A stretch of 29,245 nt of DNA from Saccoglossus kowalevskii. Taxonomy: Eukaryota > Hemichordata > Enteropneusta > Harrimaniidae. Position 1 is the first letter of the stretch. Each line of letters begins with the position of its first letter. The notes beneath the pieces are model-generated. The model was not told the DNA's origin and made no database searches. It was given only the letters and a program-made list of their open reading frames with translations. Of the stretch, positions 9,896-24,800 are shown piece by piece. Both the position numbers and the translations under genes were made by a program. The stretch covers positions 7,398 to 36,642 of the forward strand of contig NW_003150784.1 of NCBI RefSeq assembly GCF_000003605.2, written 5' to 3'.

Positions 9896-12800
9896 CTACA
9901 ATAGAAAGGAATATAAAATTTACAGTGATGATAGTGATCATTTTACATTCTGTAAACTGGTTGACATAGCAGCTACGTTTTGTATTTCCTGAGAAGACAA
10001 TACATTTACAATACAAGAAAACCAGTGACACTCTTTTGAAGAGAATAGCATAGCACCCTCACACATCATTTTGATAAATCAAAAAATTCCCCAATCTAAA
10101 TATGTTTTCAGGTCATACTCTTACCATGGGAAAACTATGAAAGGTGTGAAGCAAGTGTATTTATATCTGATTGTTAAATAAATTTAAACAACCCGTACAC
10201 CGATTACTTGTTAAAAATGTTAAAAGAGAGTCTGGTGGCTTCTAAGGTTTAAGTACATGTATTCTAATTTAAAAGACTTCTCCAGCAAATAACATTCCAT
10301 TTATGTCACTTTTAGAGTCCAATTCTTTGATGTCACTTTCACAGGTAATAATTATACAGAGAAGATGTAGAACTCTACTACTTGGACTCCTTAGAGCCAC
10401 AACAGCAATAATTGGTTGATTTGAAAGAAGTTTGTTGGTCTTACCTCTTGAATCATATTAGCTGCTAATGCATAGGTTACCCCAGTCCAGACTTCTTCAC
10501 TTTGAAAACTCGTAGTATCTGGACTTCCATCAGGCCTCATTCCATTGACAGCTCCCATGGTGCCTTTCTCAAAACCCATGACATTCATCTTGTATATTGC
10601 ACGCAGAGCACATAGAATGTGATCTTTGGGGAAAACTTCATCATTTTCCTGTACTAAACCACAGGCTCGTAAATACCACTGTCCAGCAGCCTGGTCACAC
10701 ATAATACTGTTGCTGTGTTTTTGTTTGCTGCTGTCATAGTTATAATATTTACCTGCCATGAAAACAGAAAGAAATATTGTACAATAGGCTCTGTATAGTT
10801 AATACCTCTACACAGGGTTTTAAAACAACTTATCTCACTATAGAAGTCTTTCAAGCATAATACTACCTGCAAATTCAACAATTTATTGTTTCAAATATTC
10901 CACGTCATAGATACTATTTCTATTTTGTCAGCAAAATAAAATAACTATGGAGTAGGTACAGCAATTTATTGCTGAAATTCTCAAGGTTTTAATTATCATA
11001 TATGTTCTATTACAGAACATGCATTTATGTCAACATCTCAGGTGTTCTTATAGTGAAGTTATTTGTTGCTATTTTCTTGTCATGTCTGTGAGCTTTATAA
11101 AAATAATTTTGAGGTGAATTAAATTGTTGATTTTAGTTCAAAATGCCAAAGAGCATGGACATTGTTTGACATGGTTGTAGGCAGACATCTGGGCATTTTC
11201 ATTGCCTGGCAACCATCACAGTGATAACAAAGGCCAAAAACGTTCAGAAAACCGTACTTCTGCAATTTTTTGGAAATTCCTAAATTTAAAAATGTATATG
11301 AAAACAATTCATGAGTCCCTGTTAGTTCAATAGTAAACAAAATTGAAATAAATCATCCATTTTAAGTCAGAACATGAAACAAATGACAAGATGTATAATG
11401 TAGCTGTAGCTCTTCGTGTATAACAGATCTGGGTAATGTAATCTCAGCAATGCTTTTTTAACATTAAAATGACAACTACTCATCCATCTTGAAACTGATT
11501 GTCAAACAAATATACATCCAAAAACCAAAAACACCCCTAGAAAATAGATTATGTATACATTGTTCAGAGAACAAAATAGAAAATGAGGTACATTTTTTCA
11601 TGGAATGTTCAAAATATTACAATAACAGACAAAAACTATTGAGAGATGTAATAATTCCAAATACAGCCCACAACATTAATTAGAAATTTATATACCTGAT
11701 GAGTTGCAATGATGTTGAAATTATAAGGCAAGTGGGTGAATATGTATATGCCATATTTGACATTAGAACAGAACATCCAATTAAAAGATAATTTTTACTT
11801 TTGTCATTTTTTTTTTTCCCTTTTCTTTTGAGCATTTTACATTTTTTGTTTGTTTATGTATTTCATTGTTATTGCTTTTAACTGATGAAAAATTTATTTC
11901 AAGGATGCAATAAAATTTGTTATTTGTTATTTATTTATTTGTTGCATATGTGAATCAAGATGTAAGATTTATATATAAAGTTTGAATCAAGTTACAGTTT
12001 ATATATGAAATTGCATCTTAGATTGAATTTAACTGCAACCAAGCAATATCAGTTATTACTGCTATCCTGTGTTACAAATACAACTGGTATGTATGCATGA
12101 GTAACTTTGTTCAAAAATCCTACATAAACATTGCTTTCTACTTTCTTACCATTCCATAATTTCTTCTCGTAAGAACTTTTTCCTTGTATCAACACATCAG
12201 AATATTTTTTAAATTGGTCTTCTTCATCAAGTATCTTTGCTATTTCCATCATAGCTCTGACGGCTGCCAGCCATAATCCCCCACAATAAGCACTGAACAA
12301 ACATGATGAAGAATGGCATTTTTAAAATATAATTTCAGTTTACAAGAATAACTTGGAAAGCCTGCAACTATTTGGGGTTTACATGTTATTAGCAACAAAC
12401 TGACTTATGTCATGCATTAATACTAAAATGATAAAGATATATCATATTGCTCTGCTTTGTAATGTTAGGTAATTTACAACGCACAATTAATGGTTGATAG
12501 AGCGGGAAAGAATTATATATCCATGCAACTTGGATTGTGTGCCCTGGAAACTTGCCCACTGACAGCTGGCAACCTGCCAACTGTCCACTGGCAACCTGCC
12601 AACTGTCCACTAGCAACCTGACCAGCATGCCCCGTCAACCAGCCCACACTGCCTTGGTAACCTGGCATTTTTGGGACCTCAGAACATGAAAGCTGCATTC
12701 AGTTCATAAAGAGTATTACAACTAGAACACTTACCTAGCACCAGTGACACTCCACGCATCATATGTCTGATCTGCATATCCTGAATTATCAATAATGCCA

Positions 12801-15800
12801 TCACCATCAGTATCCCAAGCTAAAGATGTCTGCATTACAACCTAAAACATACAAATGACAAAGTTATTCCTACCGGGGGTACTATTCACAGAAATATACA
12901 AATCATGACATATTGTTGACCTACATGTAATTTTCCTTATCCATATGAACAATATCAACATCATCATCAATATAGTATAACTTACCATCACCAACATAGA
13001 AGCTACCAACATAACAGTCCTTATTTATATCAAGCACCAAAAACAATAGATCACCAATATCACCATCAATACCCACATCACTACATGCTGTCACACTTAC
13101 TCGTGTGCGCAGTAACTGGATGGTAAGAACCGGTCGTTCGCACCCAAAGATGAAATAACGGTGTTGTTTGCTGCTCTTGTTATTGTAATAAAAAAACTTA
13201 CAACAGATTGTGAGCTTGTGCTGATCAGTGAGCATCATGTGTTATTAGACATTCGCATACTGGTTGACAACAAATGTAAACAAATGACATCACAGTGTGA
13301 CAGCCTTATCATCATCAATGCTTTCAAAATCACCAAGTTACTAATACCAACACCATAATGACTAGTGTCAACTAATATTTAAAGCGAGAGTGCGCACATG
13401 CAGGAATTGAGTTCCAAGCGATGATAACAACACACGCTAAAAACGCAAAGGCTCATGGGTAGATGCTTGTTTGTAAACAATGACATGTTATGGCCATCTG
13501 ACGCAGGTGACGACACCCCGCTTTAACCATGAACATGAACTTACCTTTACTTTCGGCCACATATCTTGCAAGTATATAAAGTCTTTAGTCACATAATAAT
13601 CTCTATAAACTTGCAAAACAAATTTCAAATTCAAATCTTTCCAATCTGCTGTATCATACATTAAATAAGCATTCACACGCACCCAAGGTTCATCATCTGT
13701 GAAAGAAAATTAAGGTCGTTTTAAAGTTTTCTTGTCAGTACAATGTATCTGTAGTATGTGGTTGAAAGCCAATTATAGTTTGAAAGGTACATTATTATTG
13801 TATGATGCTCATCCATAGGAACAAGTAGTAGCTCGATTTGGAAACACAATTATCTAACTGAAGCTTTGCCATATTTTTATTTTAACCAACTTAAATAGGT
13901 TCTATAACATGGTGGCCCAGGAATATTCCACAAACAGCCTACTCCATGGTTAATGTGATCATGAATCTTGCGTACCCCCAACTTCTGACTCTGATCTCTA
14001 ACTGTTGCTTTTAGTATATTACACATGTTACTTCCTATAGGGGCATTGTGATCTACTGGTCAACCAATGTAGAATATACTGGGATCAGATCAATCTATTT
14101 TTATGTTTGGTTTTTCTAGTTTGTCATGTTGTGATGTATAGAGTTATATACCATATGTACACATTCAAAAATGTTTCTTTAAAAATCTGTTAAAAAGACA
14201 TACCACACAGTATTTAACACAGGTGAGATGAAGCTAGATCCTCCCTTTAAAATACATACTGGTAAAACAACTCAATCTTAGACTCAATAAAAGGGAAGGG
14301 CGTGAGGGAACAGGAATGTTTTCACCTACCTGGATCTCCAATATCATGTGGTACAACATTTCTTTCTTTTCTCTTGGACCTACCACCAAAATGTGCTTTT
14401 CGAATTTCAGGATCTTCAACAGAAATAACTGAAGCTAAAAGATAAACGCAACAGTCAATACTAATTCATAGGTATATGTGTATAGCTACATAGAAATTAA
14501 CACAATAATTCTCATCTCAATTACCCACCCTTTCAAGGATAGTAAATTTGTGTGAGAATCAGTTGAAAAGTTTGGATGGTAGACTTCAGTCATGCTAAAA
14601 AACAAAACTACATGTAGGTGATGATGAGTTTTATTCCCAAAGTTTAAATTTGTTATACCCATGTAAAAATGTGGTGTTATATATTTAATTCAAAGTTGCA
14701 GATTTCAATTAATTCTTACTGATCGACACACTTTTTTTTAAAAAAAACACATCAAAACTACCCATGTATGTATTGATAATACAAAGGTTATATTGACACC
14801 CTCTTCATCTATATTTTCATACATATTTTGTAATATTAATATATTTCTTGTCAATAATTAATTTGTATGATTGTAATTGGCCAGGGGCCATTATACAATT
14901 AATAAACAATTAAAAGTAAATTAAATTAAAAAATAATACAAAGTGAATCAGACAAACCTATATCATACTGCAGTGAAAGTTGTAGTTGTGGCCACAACAT
15001 GATAAGAGCAAATGAGGCATAAAAATGGACATCGTAAGTGTTAAACATTCTGTACTCATGACCTAAGAATGAACAAGAACAAAGTACCATAGGTAAGTAT
15101 AGCTTGCTGAAGAGACCATACATGTACTTATAATTATGTGGAATTATGTAAGTGCCTGCATAGTCATGTCCCATGAAACACCTGCTACAAAATAACTAGA
15201 AGACTATATTATAAATTATAAATTGTACTCTCGGTTGCAAACACATAATGTGTTTTACATCACACTCTATGTTACACTATGCAAATAAAGGTTATATAAA
15301 TTAGTATTATGCAAATTAATACTATGCAAATTAGCACAATGCAAATTAGCACAATGCAAATTAGCACAATGCAAGTTAGTGCAGTGCAAATTCGTACTAC
15401 TGTAAAGGGATTAATTATTCACTGGGTTTTAATTTTGCTTATTTTGCTTACTGGAAAATGCGCTAAATTAAAACCCAGTGAATACGTAAAATTTAGCATA
15501 GAACACATTATCTAAATGATAAAACCAAGAATTTAAAACACACTGAATATGCCTGAAATGTAAATCAGCAAAATTTAAACCCAGTTAAAATTAGTCATTT
15601 TACAGTATGCAATGATTATTACCAATAACAGTTGTGTAGTTAAAATAATGTATATGAGAAACACAAACTGGAAATCAGAGTTCATTTTTTTCAAGGTTCT
15701 TGTAGCTTCGTGGCCCGAATTGTAGAATTTGTACAACTTTGTACTTTGGGGAATAGGTAAATTTATTATCAATTCTGCAATTATTGACTATAAAAAGCAT

Positions 15801-18800
15801 GCCATCATTATAGTTCACGAGGATATGGCACAATTTTTTTATTTTAATTCTGTAAATTTCAGTGAGTTTGAAGTAGCAGAATTGTCCCTATTGTGGTTGT
15901 AACAAATAAAATACACATAGATACATGTACCTTCTAAATATGCAAATTTCCCATACTGCTTAATAACACTGTTGTTGATGTCACCAGAATTTATCAAACC
16001 ATTGTGCTCTTTGTTATGTTCTATCCAGATTGTTCCACCATCAGATATAAAATACAATTCATTAAATAACGCTGATTTGTACCAACTTGGCAAAGACCTG
16101 TCAATATATAAGGCAAATGTTACATCACAATTTTGAAATCTGAAGCCAAATTACTGAGAGAGAGAGAGAGAGAGAGAGAGAAAGAAAGTGTATTTGCTTT
16201 ATTAGTAGCATAAGTGCTTAAATAAACGAGTGTCTCTGTAGTCCAACAAACAAATACATGAAATTCTTGATTTATGTGCACTTTTATTAGAGATGTGCTT
16301 CTAATGGAACAAATATGCTAATATATTTAAAAGAGCTAGCATAGAGTACCCACATATTTTTAAAGTTGAATGATGTGATAATGATTGAAGATTTATGTTT
16401 AAAACATGCTATTACAATAGACAAATTATTTAATATATTTCTTTTCCAACATACACCCCAAACCATTCACAATCGTGAATTATATGTAGCAGCAACTCAA
16501 CAAGCAAGTCTTAAAAAGTACTATAAACTAGTTATTAAACTCACTCATTTTGTAATATTGGGTTTTGCCATCTTTCTATTCTGTGTTCCCATTCTCGATA
16601 CTGGGTTAGAGCATAAGCTGATAATGATGGTCCTGCATCACCATCTGTGCCAAACCACCTTGTGTATCTCCTACAAGTATCAAGGTATTTAGTTTAATAC
16701 AGTATTTATGTAATACAATGTATATTCTCAGCACAACAAAAACTTTCTCTTCACAATTCAAATTGAAACAAAAGGTTTCTATTGGCCAATTGAATAACAT
16801 TGGACCATTTTTAAATGATGTCACTGCATACTGTGTCCATTGATTGGCTGGTTAGATTCACCTGCCATTGAAATTTATGAATATTTATAAAGATTAAGGG
16901 AATGCCTTTGTTGCGCCAAGAGTAATGTAACTGTTAAAGATGAACACACTTTTGATACAGGAACTTGAACTAGTACCAGAAGAATTTTCAATTCAAAAAG
17001 GCCATCAGAATAAGGTTTGCCCTTTCCTCAGCAAAATATCAAGAATTTGTAATGTTTTTAAATCTCCCAGATTTAGTCCTTTTTCTGGCAAATATTCAGT
17101 ATGTTAATCTTTAATCTTTTCACCACCAAGTCCTTCTTTTCATCACAAATTCACAAAATAGTCCTGTTTATAGTCTGCACTGTTCTTCAGAAGATTGGGA
17201 CAAATAAAATAGCAAAATTTTTGGAGTAAAAACTGTAAATTAACTTAAATTTTGAGTTTTATTTCTAGAAATATTGAAGAATATAAGAAAAATATACAGA
17301 AAAATGTGGACGAGACAGTCTGGTGGTGAACAGGTTAAACATGAATTGTAATCTGAAATTACAATTATGTGTAGGTAATAATATTTCTGAACTAATATAT
17401 GGAATGTTTAACACTATGAATATACCCACTTCGCAGGAACTACAGCAAAAAAAAGACAGTATCCCAAATACTTGATCAGTTCACAAACTATATTTACATA
17501 GTAAACATTCAATTTTTGTTGCCAAACAGGCTAGCCTGAAAGTTCTTAAGAAATTCCACGATGAGGCATTATGATCAAACACTCAATTATGCCCTGAATA
17601 CCATCAATATTTAAATGATTGAAAAGATATCCAATAATTTGAATATATACAAATGAAATAATATGCTTCTTTCTACTTCACAAACTACAAGTGCCTTGTT
17701 CAGGTAACCATATACATGTACCTAATACAAATTCTGTTATGATCATGTAAAGATGAATTAGTACTACTTTAACTACTATTTGATTACCTGTTGTGTATTT
17801 TCTCTTTAGCCATGAATTGTACCCTTGGCATATCCCATGCAAGACAAAATTCAGCAGTACAGGAACTTGATGCAGCCACATGGCATTTTGCTGCAACAGC
17901 TGCAGCAGTCAATTCACCCGGCACTGTTCTGAAACTGGCACCTGCATTTAGAATCAGTTCAAATATATATTTAACTCTTTAAAAATAACTGTTTTTGTTC
18001 TTTTGTAGATTTTGAGCTACAAAATGTATTTATTTTCAAAAACTGAAGGATATCCATTTGTATGAAAAATATCCAGCTATGGGTTTGCTTGTCATAGAAA
18101 AAGCAAGGATATTATTAATTTGCTCATCTATGAATCTGCCAGGCACTCAAGGATGCACTTGATGGCAGCAATTTTAACCACTACATATATGGTTAACTGA
18201 TAACTTAAGAGTCACCAAATTGAAGAGGTGTGTGTATTAGTATTTAAAAATACAAAATATACATTGCAGTTTCTTTAAATTGATTATGCACTGGATATGT
18301 CTCAAGATATCAAATCAGCAGGAATTAAACAATAGATGAATTGTAATATACTTAGTATAGTGTTAAATAAGGCCTACCTGGTTCACTGTCAAGTTCACCA
18401 TCACTAATCAGGTCCTGCCATAGTTCAAGTCCATCACCAGATGGATCAAATGCAGTCTTATGGCTCACACTTACATCGTCCTGTAAACATAATATATGAC
18501 AGAGTGTAACAAAGCAAAATATTAAGTGGTTACTGTTACTAGGATACCAAACGTATGCACCTGGATAGCAGGAGCAGCGACTGTAGCATAATAGAGGTTG
18601 ATACAGTGGTGTATGAAGCCAAGAACTGGGTAGGATGCTTTGCTATGATGCTTTGATATTAAACCTTGAAAAAATTGTGTAACCATTTAGTAGACTGTTT
18701 CATCCTGTGCAATACAGCAAAATTATTGCACAATTTAGCATGTGGTGACAGATGTTTCTTAGTTCAAATGTATTTATTTTGTAAAAATGTTTACTCTGCT

Positions 18801-21800
18801 GATATATGGTTTACAGTTATTTTCATGGCAGATACATATATGTATTAGGTACTTCACATTACAGATGGGACTCGCCTTACAAACAGCTGATATTGCCATA
18901 GTACATGATATTGTTGGATGTCCATTGTGTAATAAGACACCATCTACTAATCCTTCATTCATTGTAAATGGTTTATTCCATCGTCCACCAGACTTATCAC
19001 TTTTTTGCCCAGTTCCATTTTGCCATGAAAACATGATAGTGACATCAATAGGTTCATTTCCATGATTGTAGACTTCCCAGACAAATACAGCTACTGGGAG
19101 GCTGGTGTCCTGAAATAAAGCCAGTAAATAGATAATGTAAAATACTTTATTTTCGCTATTTTCACTGAAGGAGTGATTCAGTGAAAATAAAATCCAGCGA
19201 ATATACCTTTTTTCCTATATTTTACATTCAACTCACCAAAAATCAGTGAAAATAAATTCCATACAAAATACCCAAAAAGTCTTTTCAGCAAAAATTAAAT
19301 ATTTCACAGTACCATATTTCCAGGGAAGTCTTTACTGGCTCCACCATATTGTTCTGAACACCAAAACAGCAGCCTAAGTTGCTGACTGATTCATTATGCG
19401 TGTCTTGAAATCGTTATATGATTAGAACAAGTTGGTCAAACCTACCATGACAGGAGACGTCCAACTGATAGTGAATAATTTGGTTACATCAAGTTTAAAC
19501 AGAACATGATACAATTACCTTTCAATCATATAAATTGTTATATGATAAATATATGGCGAAATTATTTCTAACAAAATGTACTCACAGATGTAGTCTGAAA
19601 GAAACAGCCGCTGGTGTTTCGCGTACATGGCATTTAACATTTGGTAAAACAGTGCATTTAGCCGAAAGATATCACCTTCAGAAAAATGGTCTGACCTAAC
19701 AAGTTCTAACAATCTTAAAACGTGGACAACAAACTAGCCAGCGGCTTAGCCGACAGTGTTGTTGTTTTAGTGTTTGGAACAAAATGTTGGTGGCAATATA
19801 CATAGATAATTCATGCCATGATGACATAACAGCCCTGTACACTAATAGAACTAGACCAAGAACTTTTAGTTACAGCATTGTAACAGTTTTTCTCAATAAT
19901 AATAATCTTTTTTTTAAATTCACGATTGTACATCAACATACTGGCACTACCAATAATCCTCTATCATTACAGTGTTGATATGTGAGGCACTGCTAGACTA
20001 CTTTACCTTATAATCATGGGGTAATATAGGTGATACTTGTCTGCATAGTAATGTCACATTTTGTCCGGGAAGATGATACACTGTCCAGGCTCGTGGGTAG
20101 AGAGCATGATAAGTTGCACATGAAGGATTAAACCCCCAATTCCATGTATTTAAATTCTGGTCAGTCGGCCGAGACGTCGATAAAACCTGTTGATAGGTAG
20201 TCCGACCACCTCTTCGGATGCATACTGTGAACTGTTGAGTAAAGTTTATGTGGTTATAAATGGTGTATACTCAATGTATGTAGGTAGAAATTGCCATATA
20301 GATAACTGTTCACAGGGTCTGATGAGGTCACACAGTCTGATGAGGTCACCAGGCCTTTTGAAGTCCATGATCTAATGAGGTCACGTTGAGAATTGTGGGT
20401 AAAAAATTAAACAATCTTTTTAGGTTAAAATGGTCCCTTTGACCTTTTCAACAAATATTGAACAAAAGAGATGAAATACTGTTTAGATATGCAGAGTATA
20501 TGATTATTACATCTGTATTTAAAAAAATATCACTATGAAAAAAAGAATAATACTAAATTTTGCAAATACAATTATCGGTGATGTTGAAAACAATATCGCA
20601 TGGTTATTAAATTGGGGTCTACATGCTGAAATTACTCAAAAGATGAATCAGAGGAAGTGAAATATTCTTTGTACTGTACAGTAAATATGATCTCAGAAAA
20701 CAGGGACATGCAAATCCTGTCGAAGACAAAAGATAATCTAACTTTCCATGTGCAACGTGGGTTATAATCTCAATAACAGTTAATACCATAATGCACATAA
20801 CTGGTGGATTTAGCATCTGAAATAGTTTTAGCTGTTACTAAAATAGGAATACCTACAGGTGCATGTCTGCTTTCTAAGGGTTATACTTAAATCATTGTTT
20901 AAATTGATAGAATGTTCTATCAACCAATAACATGTCAGAAGCTGGCCAGAATTGCATTCATTAACATGGTCATGTAGGAGATGATAAAAGTCAATAAGAT
21001 AATTGTTAGACATATTACCAAGCATTCATAAGCTCTAACAAAGCCCCCTAAGTTACTAGGTTTTGCATCAATCTACCAGAACATAATACAATGTAACTTA
21101 GATTGGCCAAGCCGTGGCAATTTTATAATATATTTTTTTCTTTCTTAAATCACAGTGTGACAGGAAGTTACCAAACCTGGTCTATTCAGGGGCGTATTTA
21201 TTGCTATTAATGAATCATGATATGCTCTGACATTTTGGAACACAAGAGGAAAGTATAGACATGCAGGATTCTACGCATCAGGTCTTGCATGCATTATAGA
21301 TGCGTAGAACAGGTCAGATCAATTCACGATACCCATTAGAATATTTCTCATCTCAAAAACGCAGTGATAGTTATATAGAGGGCGAGACAGAACAAACATT
21401 CATGGAAATTTTGCGTCAATGCAAGGGATTCTACAACTCGTTCTATAAGAAATTATCATATAAAACAATAGTCACAAATGTATCAGTCTAATTGTAGCAG
21501 GCGTACTCATGCATGCTACCAAAGAAGGGCCACTGTCAATAGTTCCAAGTATTGCCTACTAATCCTATGGAAATTAGTTGTTATGCAAACTTTTATGGTA
21601 GAGGAATTATTAACAAATTTTATTAAAATTTTCAGAAAATTTTTATGTTGAAATAAGCTGGTAAGATGCATATGTACCGGTAGTTGAATTTTACAAACCT
21701 GATCTGTTTGCACTGTATCATGAGTATACATTCCCGGGATTAGGGACCATCTACAGAAGTCTCCTTTCCAACCCCTGTTAATACAACCACAGCCAATTCC

Positions 21801-24800
21801 GCCAAGAGGAACGCCTTCAATTATGTGTGTGGAGAGAAAAAAACTTTGTAAGTTTGTAACTTTTCATATAACAGGTGAAGTAATATCAGAAAACCATACC
21901 TGTACATGTATGCATGGTGTACCATACATCTATGTAAATGATTACATGTATGTGGCTGGAATCAAGCCAGAAATAAACCAATTCGCATGTGCACATATTT
22001 AAATTGACTGATTGATATTTACTTTCACTGATTCACTGATTTCATGAAGTGTATAAACCATACATAGCAATTGGATTTGATTTTTCATGCAGTGTAACTA
22101 GAAAAAATAAATTTATAGTTAAATATAATATTATGACAGAACCCCACACCCTCCCCGTGGCTTTCGTTGCGTATGGAAGTTATTTTCACGAGTGATGCGG
22201 TGTATCCTGCGGCCGTACTTTCACGAGCGAAGCTGCAGTACTCCACAGACGGGATGACTTTTGTCGACAGCGGTTGTCGCTTAGCTGCACGCTACAACTT
22301 CGTGTGTGATGTTGCTTGCTGGTCGTGGATTAACTGAGTCTTGATTACCGGTTAAAATGTTGCTCTTTTGGCGTTGGTAATTTTTATTTGGAACTGAGTA
22401 ACGCCGCAACGTCACCAGCAGAAGCCTGGTATCTCGATGCTGATGGTTGCGGCTGCATAGTAATCGCTGATTTTACTGCTGGTGGATCTTCTGAGAGCCC
22501 TTCAAGGTTTATAAAACTCAGTTTCCAGGTGGTCAATATACATTAAGTTCTCCCAATCGTTGTATTCCATGTGATGTACACCTGACATGCCAAAAATGTT
22601 GGACGATTTGAACTGGAAAAAATAGCTGACAAAATGTGTTTACAAAATAAAAATAGTTCGGTAGCCAATGAAAATACCATGTTCATTTGTATATTGACCG
22701 TGAAAATACCGAAAACATTATTGCATGGGTGATATGCAAATTAGTTTGGGCCAAAATAAGTGACTGTCTAAAAGTACCATTACTGTTGTTCAAATTTCAT
22801 TTCACTCGGCAAGTATATTCATGTACCCCAAGAGGAAAATATCGTACTTCTAAATATTGTTTATTCCGAAAAACTGTACTCCTGAAGGGACTACTTTGTT
22901 TGCTCTCAGACCTCATTTGCATATGGGTTGTGGAAATACCGATTTTGATTTCAGGGACGAATCAAAATAAACTGCAGTACATATGTAATAATCTACAGTA
23001 CTGACATTTCCAAAATTGTATGTATAATTAATTAACTTTTGAGCACTAAAATCAGCCAGCTTTTCACAAAACAAATAATTGTGATCAAGATCAAGACCAT
23101 ATTAAATTATGTCAGTTTGGTTCGAAATTATAAACAAAATTACCGGTATAGAAAAATGCATAAATTATGCAAATATTCAAAAAGTTACATTGTAATACTG
23201 TAAAATGTTTTTATTTTCACTTGGAATTAATTTTCTCTGAAGAAATGATTCAGTGAAAATAAAATCCAGCGAATATACTCTTGTTCCTATATTTTACATT
23301 CAACTTGTCAGAAATCAGTGAAAATAAAATTTCATACAAAACACCCAATACCGGGTAAGTCTTTTCAGCAAAAAATAATTCCAGCTAAAATAAAGTATTT
23401 TACAGTAGTTCCTGTAAATAGCTCATAGTTTTTTGGTTGAAATATACATGTGTATACTTGGATTCACAAAACATAGCACATAAATACTTGATTGAGCTAT
23501 TTTTTTATCAAATACACAAATAATAATTGAGAAAGTTACCATAAGACTGCGTTGATTGCAAAGGGTGAATCTGATCAATGTAAGGACGGCGACCTTTCTT
23601 TGTTACACCACGGCAATACCATGCGTACCTACATAATGAATATCAAAGTAGTGTAATCCTTCATTTTAAATCTCATGCCTGTATTCATAGGTGAAATACA
23701 GGGCAACTCATATCAGTTAGCTGTTACTTAAATACATTATGTGCCTAGTTGCCGTTCTGTGCATATTTAAACTTAGTTCGATGGCAGGCGAAATTATCTT
23801 ACGGGCGATAAAAAACAATATACTGCCACAGCAATATATATCAAGCAACTTTTTCAGTATGTACATGAATATTTTGGTTTATCACTGTATTTTATAATGA
23901 TTTTTCAAAACCAGCAAATAAAAATTATGCACTATTCTACACTAAAATAATGAGGATTTGGTTATTTGTTGCTCGACCATCCTCTAGGAATACCATAAAT
24001 AATGTTCGCAAACAAGAAGTCTGGTATGTGGTGTATCCGAAAATGGAATGTGCTGTGTCCTACCTCGTCTATTTTATAGCCCTTTAGCGGAATTTTTCCT
24101 TTATAGGTAAAGAAATTAAATACAGATATAGTGGCACAGTTTATGTGTATATTTTTACATATACTATTGTTAATTATTATCTAATAGCTAGTTACCAGTG
24201 GAAGCAAGGGCATGTAACTAGTACACCTACATTACATTTACATTATTCCACAAATCTTTCAAAACAAAATGTATCACTGATCCATATTTGTTTGCTTAAC
24301 GCCTTTGGTTGGGAAGGGGGGGGGGCAGGTTGCTGAACATGCTTTTGAGGAATTATCAGAAAGTATTTTGCTTTGAAACATTCCTCAGTAGATATTTAAC
24401 CTAGAGATTATGTTGTTGCTATGGAAACTTGAAAAACATAATAATATGTTGTACTGGCTATGATAATCTGGGAATTATTCTAATATTTTGCACAATTGCT
24501 CCAGCAAGAATGATTGTTATAAGTATATGTACTTGTTTGTTTTCATAAGTTTTCTTTTTGGATCCTGACCTTAAATATTTTATTATACAATTGAACACTT
24601 CAATTACTGTACGTGTTTCATTTGTATAGAAAAACCCCAGCTGTTACAAACTGAAATCATTGTGACTATATACCAAGGTCGTTAAATCTCAGAATTAAGG
24701 CAAAGTTGGAATGAGTGAATTATTGATCATGATACCATGCAGTGACGCTATCATTGGTCAGACAGTACCATGTGAAGACAGCACATGCGTATCAAATCAA

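Noticed and set aside
16366-16692. 108-aa plus-strand ORF
   Set aside because: Runs antisense across GBA2 exon 8; no motif.
18787-19065. 92-aa plus-strand ORF
   Set aside because: Antisense of GBA2 exon 5.
22687-23004. 105-aa plus-strand ORF in GBA2 intron 2
   Set aside because: Biased, motif-free composition in AT-rich DNA. No splice support or recognised similarity, so probably chance.
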